A DNA stretch of 5,048 bases from an uncultured Oscillibacter sp. Its GTDB lineage: Bacteria > Bacillota > Clostridia > Oscillospirales > Oscillospiraceae. Positions 1-5,048 of this stretch are shown here, piece after piece (position 1 is the stretch's first letter; the number at the start of each line of letters is the position of its first letter). Under the pieces are notes generated by a model. The model saw nothing but the letters and a program-made list of their open reading frames with translations, made no database searches and was not told where the DNA came from. Location: contig CAMMCS010000149.1 in assembly GCA_946494635.1 (NCBI GenBank), positions 1 through 5,048 on the forward strand, given 5' to 3'. The translations under genes and the position numbers were made by a program.

Positions 1-568
1 GCGCGACTGCTTCCCAGTCCGGTGCCCTCTCGCTGGTCGCAGCAGGCCGCCAGGGTGCCAAGAATCGCCGCCGGGGTGTGGGCGTGGCCCCCAGGACTTG
101 AAGCCGCCGGAGGCGGTGCCAGGGAATGCCGTGGGCGGCAGCGTGTGGATTTCCGGGCCGGTGCCCAAGGCGTAGCTACTTCCCGGACTTGGACCATCTC
201 CGACCGCAGGGGGCAAATCTTCGGGGATATGCTGACCCGTGATTTTAACGGGGCAGGGGCCCACCGTGGGCGGCAGCGGGTGAAGCTCCGGGCCGGGGCC
301 AGTGCCCAGGGCGCAGCTGCTTCCCAGGCCGGTGCCCTCTCGCTGGCCGCAGCAGGCCGCCAGGGTGCCAAGAATCGCCGCCGGGGTGTAGACGTGGCCC
401 CAGGCTTGGAGCCACCGGAGGCGGTGCCAGGGCCCACCGTGGGCGGCAGCGTGCGGATCTCCGGTGCTGGGCCGATACCCAGGGCGCGGCTGCTTCCCAG
501 GCCGGTGCCCTATCTCTGGCCGTAGCAGGCCGCCAAGGTGCCCAGGATCGCCGCCGGGGCTGGGCGTG
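1..568. repeat. GC-rich imperfect tandem repeat array, about four copies, no gene
   Basis: Similar units begin near 1, 170, 311 and 484, each opening with a GCG(C/T)..GCT.CTTCCC-type block. The first 79 bases of copies 1 and 3 differ at only about four positions. The block continues with GCAGCAGGCCGCC and AATCGCCGCCGGGG. A later element, GTGGGCGGCAGCG, recurs at 131, 266 and 439. Copy 2 (170-310) is strongly diverged and shorter, with a unique less GC-rich insert near 205-250. Copy 4 stops abruptly at about 568, where the sequence turns AT-rich, and copy 1 is cut by the window edge. Short inverted repeats lie inside the units, for example CCGCC-GGA-GGCGG near 112-124. Spacings of 169, 141, 173 and 310 bases are mostly not multiples of three, so the copies fall in different reading frames, which argues against a repetitive protein. 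Function is unknown; it may be a repeat expansion, a degenerate element or a structured RNA. Confidence 0.8.
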
Positions 569-606
569 AATTTGATCGAAACAAGGGGATAAGTCTACAA
601 ATTTAC

Positions 607-665
607 ATGAGGGGATCGGCTGACATTTAGGCTGTACCCCTCATTTTGTTTTCCCTTATTTTTTC
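607..665 (+). terminator. Possible rightward terminator with a large loop
   Basis: ATGAGGGG (607-614) is perfectly complementary to CCCCTCAT (637-644). The second arm runs straight into TTTTGTTTTCCC and then a further T run (659-664). The T tract on the right fits termination of transcripts coming from the left, perhaps from the repeat array or a gene outside the window. The 22-base loop is longer than usual for an intrinsic terminator, so a protein-binding inverted repeat is an alternative reading. Confidence 0.5.
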
Positions 666-680
666 CCTTTAGCCCATATT

Positions 681-710
681 TTGACGGAATAAAAAAATGC
701 ACAAGATAAC
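681..710 (+). promoter_or_regulatory. Candidate distal promoter for the HTH gene
   Basis: TTGACG (681-686) lies 18 bases before GATAAC (705-710), inside an AT-rich stretch. If used, transcription would start near 717 and give a leader of about 140 bases before the start codon at 861. The match is moderate, and AT-rich DNA produces such matches by chance. Confidence 0.35.
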
Positions 711-808
711 ACGAAACACACTGAAATTACTACGTTATACATATCAGAATAACAGGGAAAAATAAAGGTAGTGCAACCGGCAGTTGCTAATTTTTCAAGC
801 CCCCTTGG

Positions 809-837
809 TGGACTTTTGAGCGGTACGCCGCTATACT
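809..837 (+). promoter_or_regulatory. Candidate proximal promoter for the HTH gene
   Basis: TGGACT (809-814) and TATACT (832-837) are separated by 17 bases, the optimal sigma-A spacing. Transcription from here would begin near 844, just before the ribosome site AAAGGAGGG (846-854). The spacer contains a short inverted repeat, GCGG-TACG-CCGC (820-831), directly against the -10 box. It could be an operator for the regulator itself, but a 4-base stem is weak evidence. Confidence 0.45.
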
Positions 838-860
838 GGGACTACAAAGGAGGGCGCGGT

Positions 861-1706
861 ATGAGCCTTGGAACCAACATCAGCCGCCTGCGGGCGGAAC
901 ATCACCTGTCCCAGGGGGACCTGGCGGAGGCGCTGGCGGTGAGCCGCCAGTCCGTCAGCAAGTGGGAGACGGATTCCAGCGTGCCGGACCTGGACAAGCT
1001 GGTGAAGCTGAGCCAGCTCTTCGGCGTGACGCTGGACGATCTGGTGACGGGGGCGGAGCCCCAGCCGAGGGCGGAGACGTCGCCCCAGCAGGTCGTCGTT
1101 TCCCACCGGATGCCGGGCCGGAAGATCGCCGGGATCCTCCTCTTCTGCATGGCCTTTCTCACCTTCCTGGTGTTGACAGCCCTGGGCGGTCTTTTGGAGG
1201 GCTTGATCCTGGCCGTCCCGTTTCTGGCGTGCGGGATCATCTGCTTTCTCGCCCAAAAGCGGCCGGGACTGTGGTGCGCCTGGGCCCTCTACCTGATGGT
1301 GGACGTGTTCTTTCACTATGCCAGCGGCCTCAGCTGGACCTACATCTTTTTCACCTTCTCCTGGCGGGAGTTCGGACGGACGCCTGTCTATGTGATCACA
1401 GCCTGGATCCAGGTACTGGTGACGCTGGCTCTGCTGATTGCCACCGTCCGCTCCTTCCGGAAAGAACCCTTCCCGCCCACTCGGCGGAACGGCCTGATCC
1501 TGGCGGGGCTGTGGTGTGCCTTCCTGGCCGGCCGATTCCTGCCCATCGCCTGGTGGCTGGCCTATCTGGCGGTCTCTGTGATCTCTGTAGGGGCGCTGGT
1601 GGCGCTGGTATCCACTGTACAGGATCTCATCTCCCTGATCTTGCTGGCCATCGCCCTAACACTGTCGATCCGGATGCTGGCCGCCTGGCGGGCCCGGCAC
1701 CGCTGA
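861..1706 (+). CDS. Membrane-anchored XRE/Cro-type HTH protein
   Basis: This 281-residue protein has an N-terminal XRE/HTH_3 DNA-binding domain at residues 3-64. The helix-turn-helix is visible in LSQGDLAEALAVSRQSVSKW and is followed by the family-typical E..SVPDLDKLVKLSQLFGVTLDDL. A polar linker (65-87) leads into a hydrophobic half with about six or seven likely membrane segments, near 88-110, 111-131, 136-154, 176-196, 211-228, 229-251 and 254-276. The last segment ends in a basic tail. No signal peptide is present, so the HTH should be cytoplasmic. The start at 861 is chosen because AAAGGAGGG (846-854) sits just upstream and the HTH begins at once. HTH proteins with an integral membrane half are common in clostridia, and their ligands are generally unknown. 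A terminator follows at 1726, so it is probably monocistronic. Whether it controls the cofactor operon downstream cannot be told. The HTH assignment is firm; the biological role is not. Confidence 0.9.
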   Translation: MSLGTNISRLRAEHHLSQGDLAEALAVSRQSVSKWETDSSVPDLDKLVKLSQLFGVTLDDLVTGAEPQPRAETSPQQVVVSHRMPGRKIAGILLFCMAFLTFLVLTALGGLLEGLILAVPFLACGIICFLAQKRPGLWCAWALYLMVDVFFHYASGLSWTYIFFTFSWREFGRTPVYVITAWIQVLVTLALLIATVRSFRKEPFPPTRRNGLILAGLWCAFLAGRFLPIAWWLAYLAVSVISVGALVALVSTVQDLISLILLAIALTLSIRMLAAWRARHR

Positions 1707-1725
1707 CCTCTCCCCCGCATCCCCT

Positions 1726-1753
1726 GCCCCGGCTGACGCCGGGGCGTTTTTCT
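1726..1753 (+). terminator. Intrinsic terminator after the HTH gene
   Basis: A perfect 8-base GC stem, GCCCCGGC (1726-1733) with GCCGGGGC (1738-1745), closes a TGAC tetraloop and is followed by GTTTTTCTT. It lies about 20 bases after the HTH stop codon and separates that gene from the cofactor operon. Its T tract runs directly into the -35 box of the next promoter. Confidence 0.88.
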
Positions 1754-1780
1754 TGACTTTTCCGGCAGAGCGCCTATAAT
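1753..1780 (+). promoter_or_regulatory. Strong sigma-A-type promoter of the moaA operon
   Basis: TTGACT (1753-1758) and a perfect TATAAT (1775-1780) are separated by 16 bases. Transcription should begin near 1787, giving a leader of only about 40 bases before the moaA start at 1828. That is too short for a molybdenum-cofactor riboswitch, so any control probably acts at the promoter. I see no clear operator palindrome around it. Confidence 0.85.
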
Positions 1781-1827
1781 AATAGCATATCGTTTATCTC
1801 GCTTGAGTATCACGGTTGGAGGGTGCT

Positions 1828-2772
1828 ATGCAGGACGGCTGCGGACGGACAATTGATTACCTGCGGCTGAGTGTAACGGACCTGTGCAACTACCGGTGCC
1901 GGTACTGCATGCCGGAGGCGGGGGTGGAGAAGCGGGCCCATAAGGACATTCTCACCCTGGAGGAGCTGGCGGAGATCGCGGAGGCGGCTGTCCAGTGCGG
2001 GGTGAAGAAGATCCGCCTCACCGGCGGGGAGCCGCTGGTGCGCCGGGGCCTGGTGAACCTGTGCCGGATGCTGCGGGCCATTCCGGGTGTGGAGGAGCTG
2101 TGCCTCACCACCAATGGGAGCCTGCTGCCGAAGCTGGCCGCGCCCCTGCGGGACGCCGGACTGGACCGGCTGAACATCAGCCTGGATACCCTGCGGCCGG
2201 AGCGGTTCGCCGCCATGACCCGGCTGGGGACCCTCCAGGATGTGCTGGAGGGCATCGAAGCCGCGGAGGCGGCGGGATTCCGCGACCTGAAATTCGACAC
2301 CGTCCTCATCGGCGGGTTCAACGACGATGAGATCATGGATTTTGTAAACCTGAGCCGGGAGCATCCCTGGGAGATGCGGTTCATCGAGCTCATGCCCATG
2401 GGGCCCTGCGCCTCCTGGGACAAGGGCTGCTTCCTGCCGGGGGAAACCGTGCTGGAGCGGGTGCCGGAGCTGGCGCCCATCGAGGCCCAGGGGGTGGCCC
2501 GGCGGTACCAGCTGCCCGGAGCAAAGGGCACCGTGGGGCTCATCTCTCCGGTGAGCCACGACTTCTGCGGAGACTGCCGCCGGATCCGGGTGACGGCGGA
2601 CGGCAAGCTGAAGGGCTGCCTCCACAGCCGGGAGGAGATCTCCCTCCGGGGCCTCCATGGGGAGGCGCTGGTGAACGCCGTCCGGCAAGGCATCCTGCAA
2701 AAGCCCCAGCGGCACCATTTGGCGGAGCGGCGGAGCGACACGCCACGGAACATGAACCAGATCGGAGGATGA
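1828..2772 (+). CDS. moaA: GTP 3',8-cyclase MoaA (radical SAM, Moco synthesis)
   Basis: MoaA is a cytoplasmic radical SAM enzyme that converts GTP to (8S)-3',8-cyclo-7,8-dihydroguanosine 5'-triphosphate, the first step of molybdenum-cofactor synthesis. The 314-residue product is close to the usual 320-340. Cys20, Cys24 and Cys27 form the CxxxCxxC motif that binds the SAM-cleaving 4Fe-4S cluster. The SAM-contacting GGEP is at 66-69. Cys247, Cys250 and Cys264 form the family-specific CxxC-x13-C second cluster that holds GTP. The C-terminus is the conserved Gly-Gly tail required for MoaA activity. The start at 1828 is preceded by GGAGGG (1818-1823); an in-frame TTG at 1816 overlaps that ribosome site and is rejected. 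This is the first gene of the operon, with moaC starting four bases after its stop. All key residues are present, so it appears functional. Confidence 0.97.
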   Translation: MQDGCGRTIDYLRLSVTDLCNYRCRYCMPEAGVEKRAHKDILTLEELAEIAEAAVQCGVKKIRLTGGEPLVRRGLVNLCRMLRAIPGVEELCLTTNGSLLPKLAAPLRDAGLDRLNISLDTLRPERFAAMTRLGTLQDVLEGIEAAEAAGFRDLKFDTVLIGGFNDDEIMDFVNLSREHPWEMRFIELMPMGPCASWDKGCFLPGETVLERVPELAPIEAQGVARRYQLPGAKGTVGLISPVSHDFCGDCRRIRVTADGKLKGCLHSREEISLRGLHGEALVNAVRQGILQKPQRHHLAERRSDTPRNMNQIGG

Positions 2773-2775
2773 CCC

Positions 2776-3258
2776 ATGGGAGAACTGACCCATTTCAACG
2801 AACAGGGCCGGGCGAAGATGGTGGACGTGACGGAGAAGGCCGTCACCCACCGCCGGGCGGTGGCCGCCGGGGAGGTCCACATGGCCCCGGAGACCTTGCA
2901 GAAGATCAAGGACGGCACCATGAAGAAGGGCGACGTGCTGGCGGTGGCCCAGGTGGCGGGCATCCAGGCGGCCAAGCACAACTGGGAGCTGATCCCCATG
3001 TGCCACCCCCTGCCCCTGACGGGCATCGACATCACCTTCGCCCTGTCCGAAGAGCCCTGCATGGTGGAGATCCAGGCCGCCGTCACCTGCACCGGCGTGA
3101 CCGGCGTGGAGATGGAGGCCCTGACAGCCGTGTCCGTGGCGGCATTGACCATCTACGATATGTGCAAGGCAGTGCAGAAGGATATGCGCATCGACAACAT
3201 CCGCCTGCTGGCCAAGTCCGGCGGCAAGAGCGGAGAGTATCACGCAGAAACGGTCTGA
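2776..3258 (+). CDS. moaC: Cyclic pyranopterin monophosphate synthase MoaC
   Basis: MoaC takes the MoaA product and rearranges it, with loss of pyrophosphate, to cyclic pyranopterin monophosphate (cPMP), the first stable intermediate of the cofactor pathway. The protein has 160 residues, matching the family norm. It carries the hallmark blocks LIPMCHPL (72-79), TGVEMEALTA (109-118), YDMCKAVQKDM (127-137) and, close to the C-terminus, LLAKSGGKSG. Lys51, Asp128 and Lys131 fall at the positions known to be catalytic in E. coli MoaC, and the alignment by eye needs no gap before them. The start is fixed by GGAGG (2764-2768), which lies within the end of moaA, so the two genes are almost certainly cotranscribed and translationally close. 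Nothing suggests damage. Confidence 0.97.
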   Translation: MGELTHFNEQGRAKMVDVTEKAVTHRRAVAAGEVHMAPETLQKIKDGTMKKGDVLAVAQVAGIQAAKHNWELIPMCHPLPLTGIDITFALSEEPCMVEIQAAVTCTGVTGVEMEALTAVSVAALTIYDMCKAVQKDMRIDNIRLLAKSGGKSGEYHAETV

Positions 3259-3283
3259 ACATTTTGAAAAGGAGATCCCTGAT

Positions 3284-4273
3284 ATGAACATACCCGAGAA
3301 GCTGCTGTTCCTGAATGAAGCTGACGTTCTGCGGCTTTTGACGCCTGCTGACGCCATCGCGGCCGCGGAGGATACCTTCTACCACATCGGAACCGGCGAG
3401 ATCACCGTTGGACAGATGGCGCTGATGTATGCGGACAAGGAGAAGAAAAACAATTTCCACTCCATGCCGGCGATCCTCCACCACAGGGCTGTGGCTGGCG
3501 TCAAGTGGATCGATACTTATGGGAATCCTCTGCCGGGCTATCCCTTCAGCCATGGGAATCTGGTGATTCTCAGCGATGTTCCCACCGGCTCCCCGATTGC
3601 CATTGTGGGGGCGACCAATATCACCACCATGCGCACAGCCGGCGGCCATGGCGTGGTGCAGGCCCGGCACCTGGCCAATCCCGACCCGGAAATCCTGTCT
3701 GTCTTTGGCTGCGGCGCCCAGGCCAGGGCCGGCATGCGCGGCTTTTTAGAGGAATTCCCCTCTCTCCGGCAGATCCGGCTGTTCAATCGCAGCCGCCAGC
3801 CCATGGAGGAGGTTCGCCAGCAGCTGAGCGGACGGGTGGAGGTCGTCCTGTGCGACACGCCTGAGATGGCTGTGGAGGGAAGCCGGCTGATCCTGATGGC
3901 CTCTGGCGCCAGGACGCCTCTGGTGACCCGGGAGATGCTGCGTCCCGGCACGACCATCATCGGGATTGAGGGGTTCCGGGATCTGGACCCGCAGATTGGA
4001 AAGACGGCGGACAAATGGTATCTTGGCTACAAACAGCCGGATACCCATATCCTGGAAAGCTCCGTACTGAATCCCGGCGGGCAGCTGACCATGGAAGATG
4101 TCTTTGGCGACATGACAGAGCTGCTGACCGGGAAGATCCCCGGCAGAGAGCGGGAGGACGAGATCATCGTCTCCACGCATATGGGAATGGGCGCCCACGA
4201 TGTGAGCTGTGCCGCAACAGTTTATCAGCGGGCAAAAGAACAAAACGCAGGCCAGTGGCTGACCCTGGTCTGA
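3284..4273 (+). CDS. Ornithine cyclodeaminase/mu-crystallin family protein
   Basis: This 329-residue protein belongs to the family of ornithine cyclodeaminase, archaeal alanine dehydrogenase, SbnB-type amino-acid dehydrogenases and ketimine reductases, which bind NAD(P) in a Rossmann fold. Lys74 in AGVKW matches the substrate-contacting lysine. TTMRTAGGHGVVQARHLA (114-131) contains the carboxylate-binding Arg117. SVFGCGAQARAG (139-150) is the GxGxQ dinucleotide loop. Where relatives usually have G-S-D-x-P with a catalytic Asp, this protein reads GIEGFRDLDP (227-236), placing Glu229 at the Asp position by eye. It may therefore be a divergent member with a changed reaction. The start at 3284 follows AAAAGGAGAT (3266-3275). 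It sits 25 bases after moaC and about 20 before the MOSC gene, on the same strand, so it is probably cotranscribed. Several stretches are near 50-55% GC against about 70-77% in sampled parts of its neighbours, which hints at later insertion. Family is certain; substrate is unknown. Confidence 0.88.
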   Translation: MNIPEKLLFLNEADVLRLLTPADAIAAAEDTFYHIGTGEITVGQMALMYADKEKKNNFHSMPAILHHRAVAGVKWIDTYGNPLPGYPFSHGNLVILSDVPTGSPIAIVGATNITTMRTAGGHGVVQARHLANPDPEILSVFGCGAQARAGMRGFLEEFPSLRQIRLFNRSRQPMEEVRQQLSGRVEVVLCDTPEMAVEGSRLILMASGARTPLVTREMLRPGTTIIGIEGFRDLDPQIGKTADKWYLGYKQPDTHILESSVLNPGGQLTMEDVFGDMTELLTGKIPGREREDEIIVSTHMGMGAHDVSCAATVYQRAKEQNAGQWLTLV

Positions 4274-4277
4274 GAGC

Positions 4278-4284
4278 GGAGGAG
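4278..4284 (+). promoter_or_regulatory. Ribosome site that fixes a TTG start for the MOSC gene
   Basis: GGAGGAG (4278-4284) lies 8 bases before TTG at 4293, which is ideal spacing. A GTG at 4284 is in the same frame but overlaps the ribosome site itself, so it cannot be served by it. Confidence 0.75.
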
Positions 4285-4292
4285 TGAGACCA

Positions 4293-4736
4293 TTGGCAAG
4301 CGTGGTATCGGTGAATATCAGCGAGCGAAAAGGCGAACAGAAGCACCCCGTTTCGGAAATTCAATTAAAGCTCCGGCACGGCATCGTGGGGGATGCCCAC
4401 GCGGGGGACTGGCACCGGCAGATCAGCTTACTGGCGGAGGAGAGCGTGGACACCATGCGGGCAAACTGCCCCATCCCCCTGGACGCGGGGGTGTTCGCGG
4501 AGAACATCAACACCGTAGGGATTGATTTGAAGCACCTGCCGGTGGGCACCCATCTGCGGATCGGGGAGACGGAGGTGGAGGTGACCCAGATCGGCAAGGA
4601 ATGCCACAGCGACTGCGCCATCAAGAAGGCGGTGGGCAGGTGCGTCATGCCCACGGAGGGCATCTTCGCCGTGGTGGTCCGGGAGGGCGTGGTCCGTCCC
4701 GGCGACGAGATCGAAATTCTGGAGGCGGAAGCATGA
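4293..4736 (+). CDS. MOSC-domain protein, probable Moco sulfur handling
   Basis: This is a single MOSC domain of 147 residues. MOSC domains are found in Moco sulfurases and in YiiM/YuaD-type proteins and are thought to bind or carry sulfur for metal-sulfur cofactors; stand-alone clostridial forms typically sit among Moco genes. Visible family features are VVSVNISERKG at the N-terminus (4-14), HGIVGDAHAGDWHRQISLL (29-47), the GVFAENI block (66-72), IGKECHSDCAIKKAVGRC with Cys104, Cys108 and Cys117, then MPTEGIFAVV and VRPGDEIEI. Cys104 is the likely conserved reactive cysteine, by family analogy. The TTG start at 4293 gives the usual MASVV-type beginning and has a well-spaced GGAGGAG; a GTG at 4284 would add three residues but overlaps that site. 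The stop overlaps the next start as ATGA, so the two are translationally coupled. The exact partner and substrate are not determined. Confidence 0.92.
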   Translation: MASVVSVNISERKGEQKHPVSEIQLKLRHGIVGDAHAGDWHRQISLLAEESVDTMRANCPIPLDAGVFAENINTVGIDLKHLPVGTHLRIGETEVEVTQIGKECHSDCAIKKAVGRCVMPTEGIFAVVVREGVVRPGDEIEILEAEA

Positions 4737-5048
4737 AGCTGATACGGACGGAGGACGCGGTAGGCCATGTGCTGTGCCACGACCTGACCCAGATCATCAA
4801 GGGGGAGTACAAGGACGCCCGGTTCCGCAAGGGGCATGTGGTGACGGCGGAGGACATCCCGGTGCTGCTCAGCATGGGCAAGGAGCACCTGTATGTGTGG
4901 GAGATGACGCCGGGGATGCTCCACGAGGACGAGGGGGCAGAGCGCCTGCTGGCCCTGTGCGCCAATGCGAATATGGAACGCAGCGGGGTGAAAGAGGGCA
5001 AGATCGAGCTGAAGGCGGCCTGCGATGGGCTGTTCCGGGTGCGGTCGG
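4733..5048 (+). CDS. MoeA-like molybdopterin-binding protein (5' part)
   Basis: The gene begins at the ATG of an ATGA overlap with the MOSC stop and runs off the right edge, so only 105 codons are visible. The start MKLIRTEDAVGHVLCHDLTQ, followed by RFRKGHVV, EDIPVLLSMGKEHLYVWE, PGMLHEDEGAERL and VKEGKIELKAACDGLFRV, matches from memory the N-terminal half of the clostridial MoeA-like molybdopterin-binding family. That family carries a MoCF-biosynthesis domain further on, outside this window. Such proteins resemble MoeA and MogA and are presumed to act in adenylation or molybdate insertion into molybdopterin, in the cytoplasm. Its catalytic part cannot be inspected here, and it is distinct from full-length canonical MoeA. 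GGAGG (4721-4725), inside the end of the MOSC gene, serves as its ribosome site. Confidence 0.85.
   Translation, partial: MKLIRTEDAVGHVLCHDLTQIIKGEYKDARFRKGHVVTAEDIPVLLSMGKEHLYVWEMTPGMLHEDEGAERLLALCANANMERSGVKEGKIELKAACDGLFRVRS

Larger units (their letters stand above)
569..860. other. AT-rich intergenic region upstream of the HTH gene
   Basis: This stretch has no convincing gene and contrasts sharply in composition with the GC-rich repeats to its left and the coding region to its right. It holds an inverted repeat followed by a T-rich tract (607-665), a 12-base-spaced direct repeat of TTTTCCCTT (649-657 and 661-669), and two candidate promoters for the gene starting at 861. The reading frame is open upstream from a GTG at 771, but that extension lacks a well-spaced ribosome site and is not needed for the HTH domain. 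Confidence 0.7.

Noticed and set aside
22..525. Rightward open frame of 167 codons across the repeat array
   Set aside because: Composition is Arg/Gly/Ala/Pro-rich as expected from random high-GC DNA, there is no ribosome site, and the repeat spacings are not multiples of three, so the same DNA repeat is read in different frames.
1..568. CRISPR array
   Set aside because: Units are about 141-173 bases, imperfect and largely repeated throughout, without short constant repeats separated by unique spacers; no cas genes are present.
771..860. Upstream GTG start extending the HTH protein by 30 residues
   Set aside because: The extra residues are outside the HTH domain, ribosome-site spacing at 771 is poor, a candidate promoter lies within the extension, and 861 has an excellent site.
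962..1756. Long rightward frame overlapping the HTH gene
   Set aside because: It is a +1 shadow of a gene with a clear HTH domain; its product is Gly/Pro/Arg-rich without recognisable motifs and runs through the terminator.
1781..1827. Moco riboswitch or ModE-like operator upstream of moaA
   Set aside because: The leader is far too short for the riboswitch, and the AT-rich bases around the -10 box do not form a convincing ModE-like inverted repeat.
1810..3357. 515-codon leftward frame opposite moaA and moaC
   Set aside because: It is antisense to two genes with all catalytic motifs intact. The His/Gly/Leu/Pro-rich product is typical of a high-GC antisense shadow.
4361..4924. Leftward frame of 187 codons opposite the MOSC and MoeA-like genes
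   Set aside because: It is antisense to two recognisable coupled genes and shows no motif of its own.

Overview
The window is a high-GC bacterial segment. Its genes are rich in G/C at third positions and preceded by strong GGAGG-type ribosome sites. One clear sigma-A-type promoter is visible, and the protein families are typical of anaerobic Firmicutes. A gut clostridium of the Oscillospiraceae kind (high-GC relatives of Flavonifractor or Lawsonibacter) is the best guess. It rests on composition and protein style only, so it is an inference.

Layout: bases 1-568 hold no convincing gene. They contain a very GC-rich, imperfect tandem repeat array with about four copies that starts before the window. 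It ends abruptly at an AT-rich stretch (569-860) carrying a terminator-like inverted repeat and two candidate promoters. Next comes a gene for a membrane-anchored XRE/Cro-type helix-turn-helix protein (861-1706), closed by a textbook intrinsic terminator. A strong promoter (TTGACT, 16-base spacer, TATAAT) overlaps the T-tract side of that terminator and starts a compact same-strand operon that runs off the right edge.

The operon is a molybdenum-cofactor (Moco) locus: moaA (radical SAM GTP 3',8-cyclase), moaC (cyclic pyranopterin monophosphate synthase), an ornithine cyclodeaminase/mu-crystallin family gene, a MOSC-domain gene starting at TTG, and the first 105 codons of a MoeA-like molybdopterin-binding protein. 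The MOSC and MoeA-like genes overlap by ATGA. MoaA and MoaC together make cPMP from GTP. The MOSC and MoeA-like proteins probably act later, in sulfur handling or metal insertion. MoaD, MoaE and MoeB functions are not in view.

The most notable point is the ornithine cyclodeaminase-like gene in the middle of the cofactor operon. It has no known role in Moco synthesis, is lower in GC in several stretches than the genes around it, and appears to have Glu where its relatives have a catalytic Asp. No CRISPR array, transposase, tRNA or rRNA was seen.
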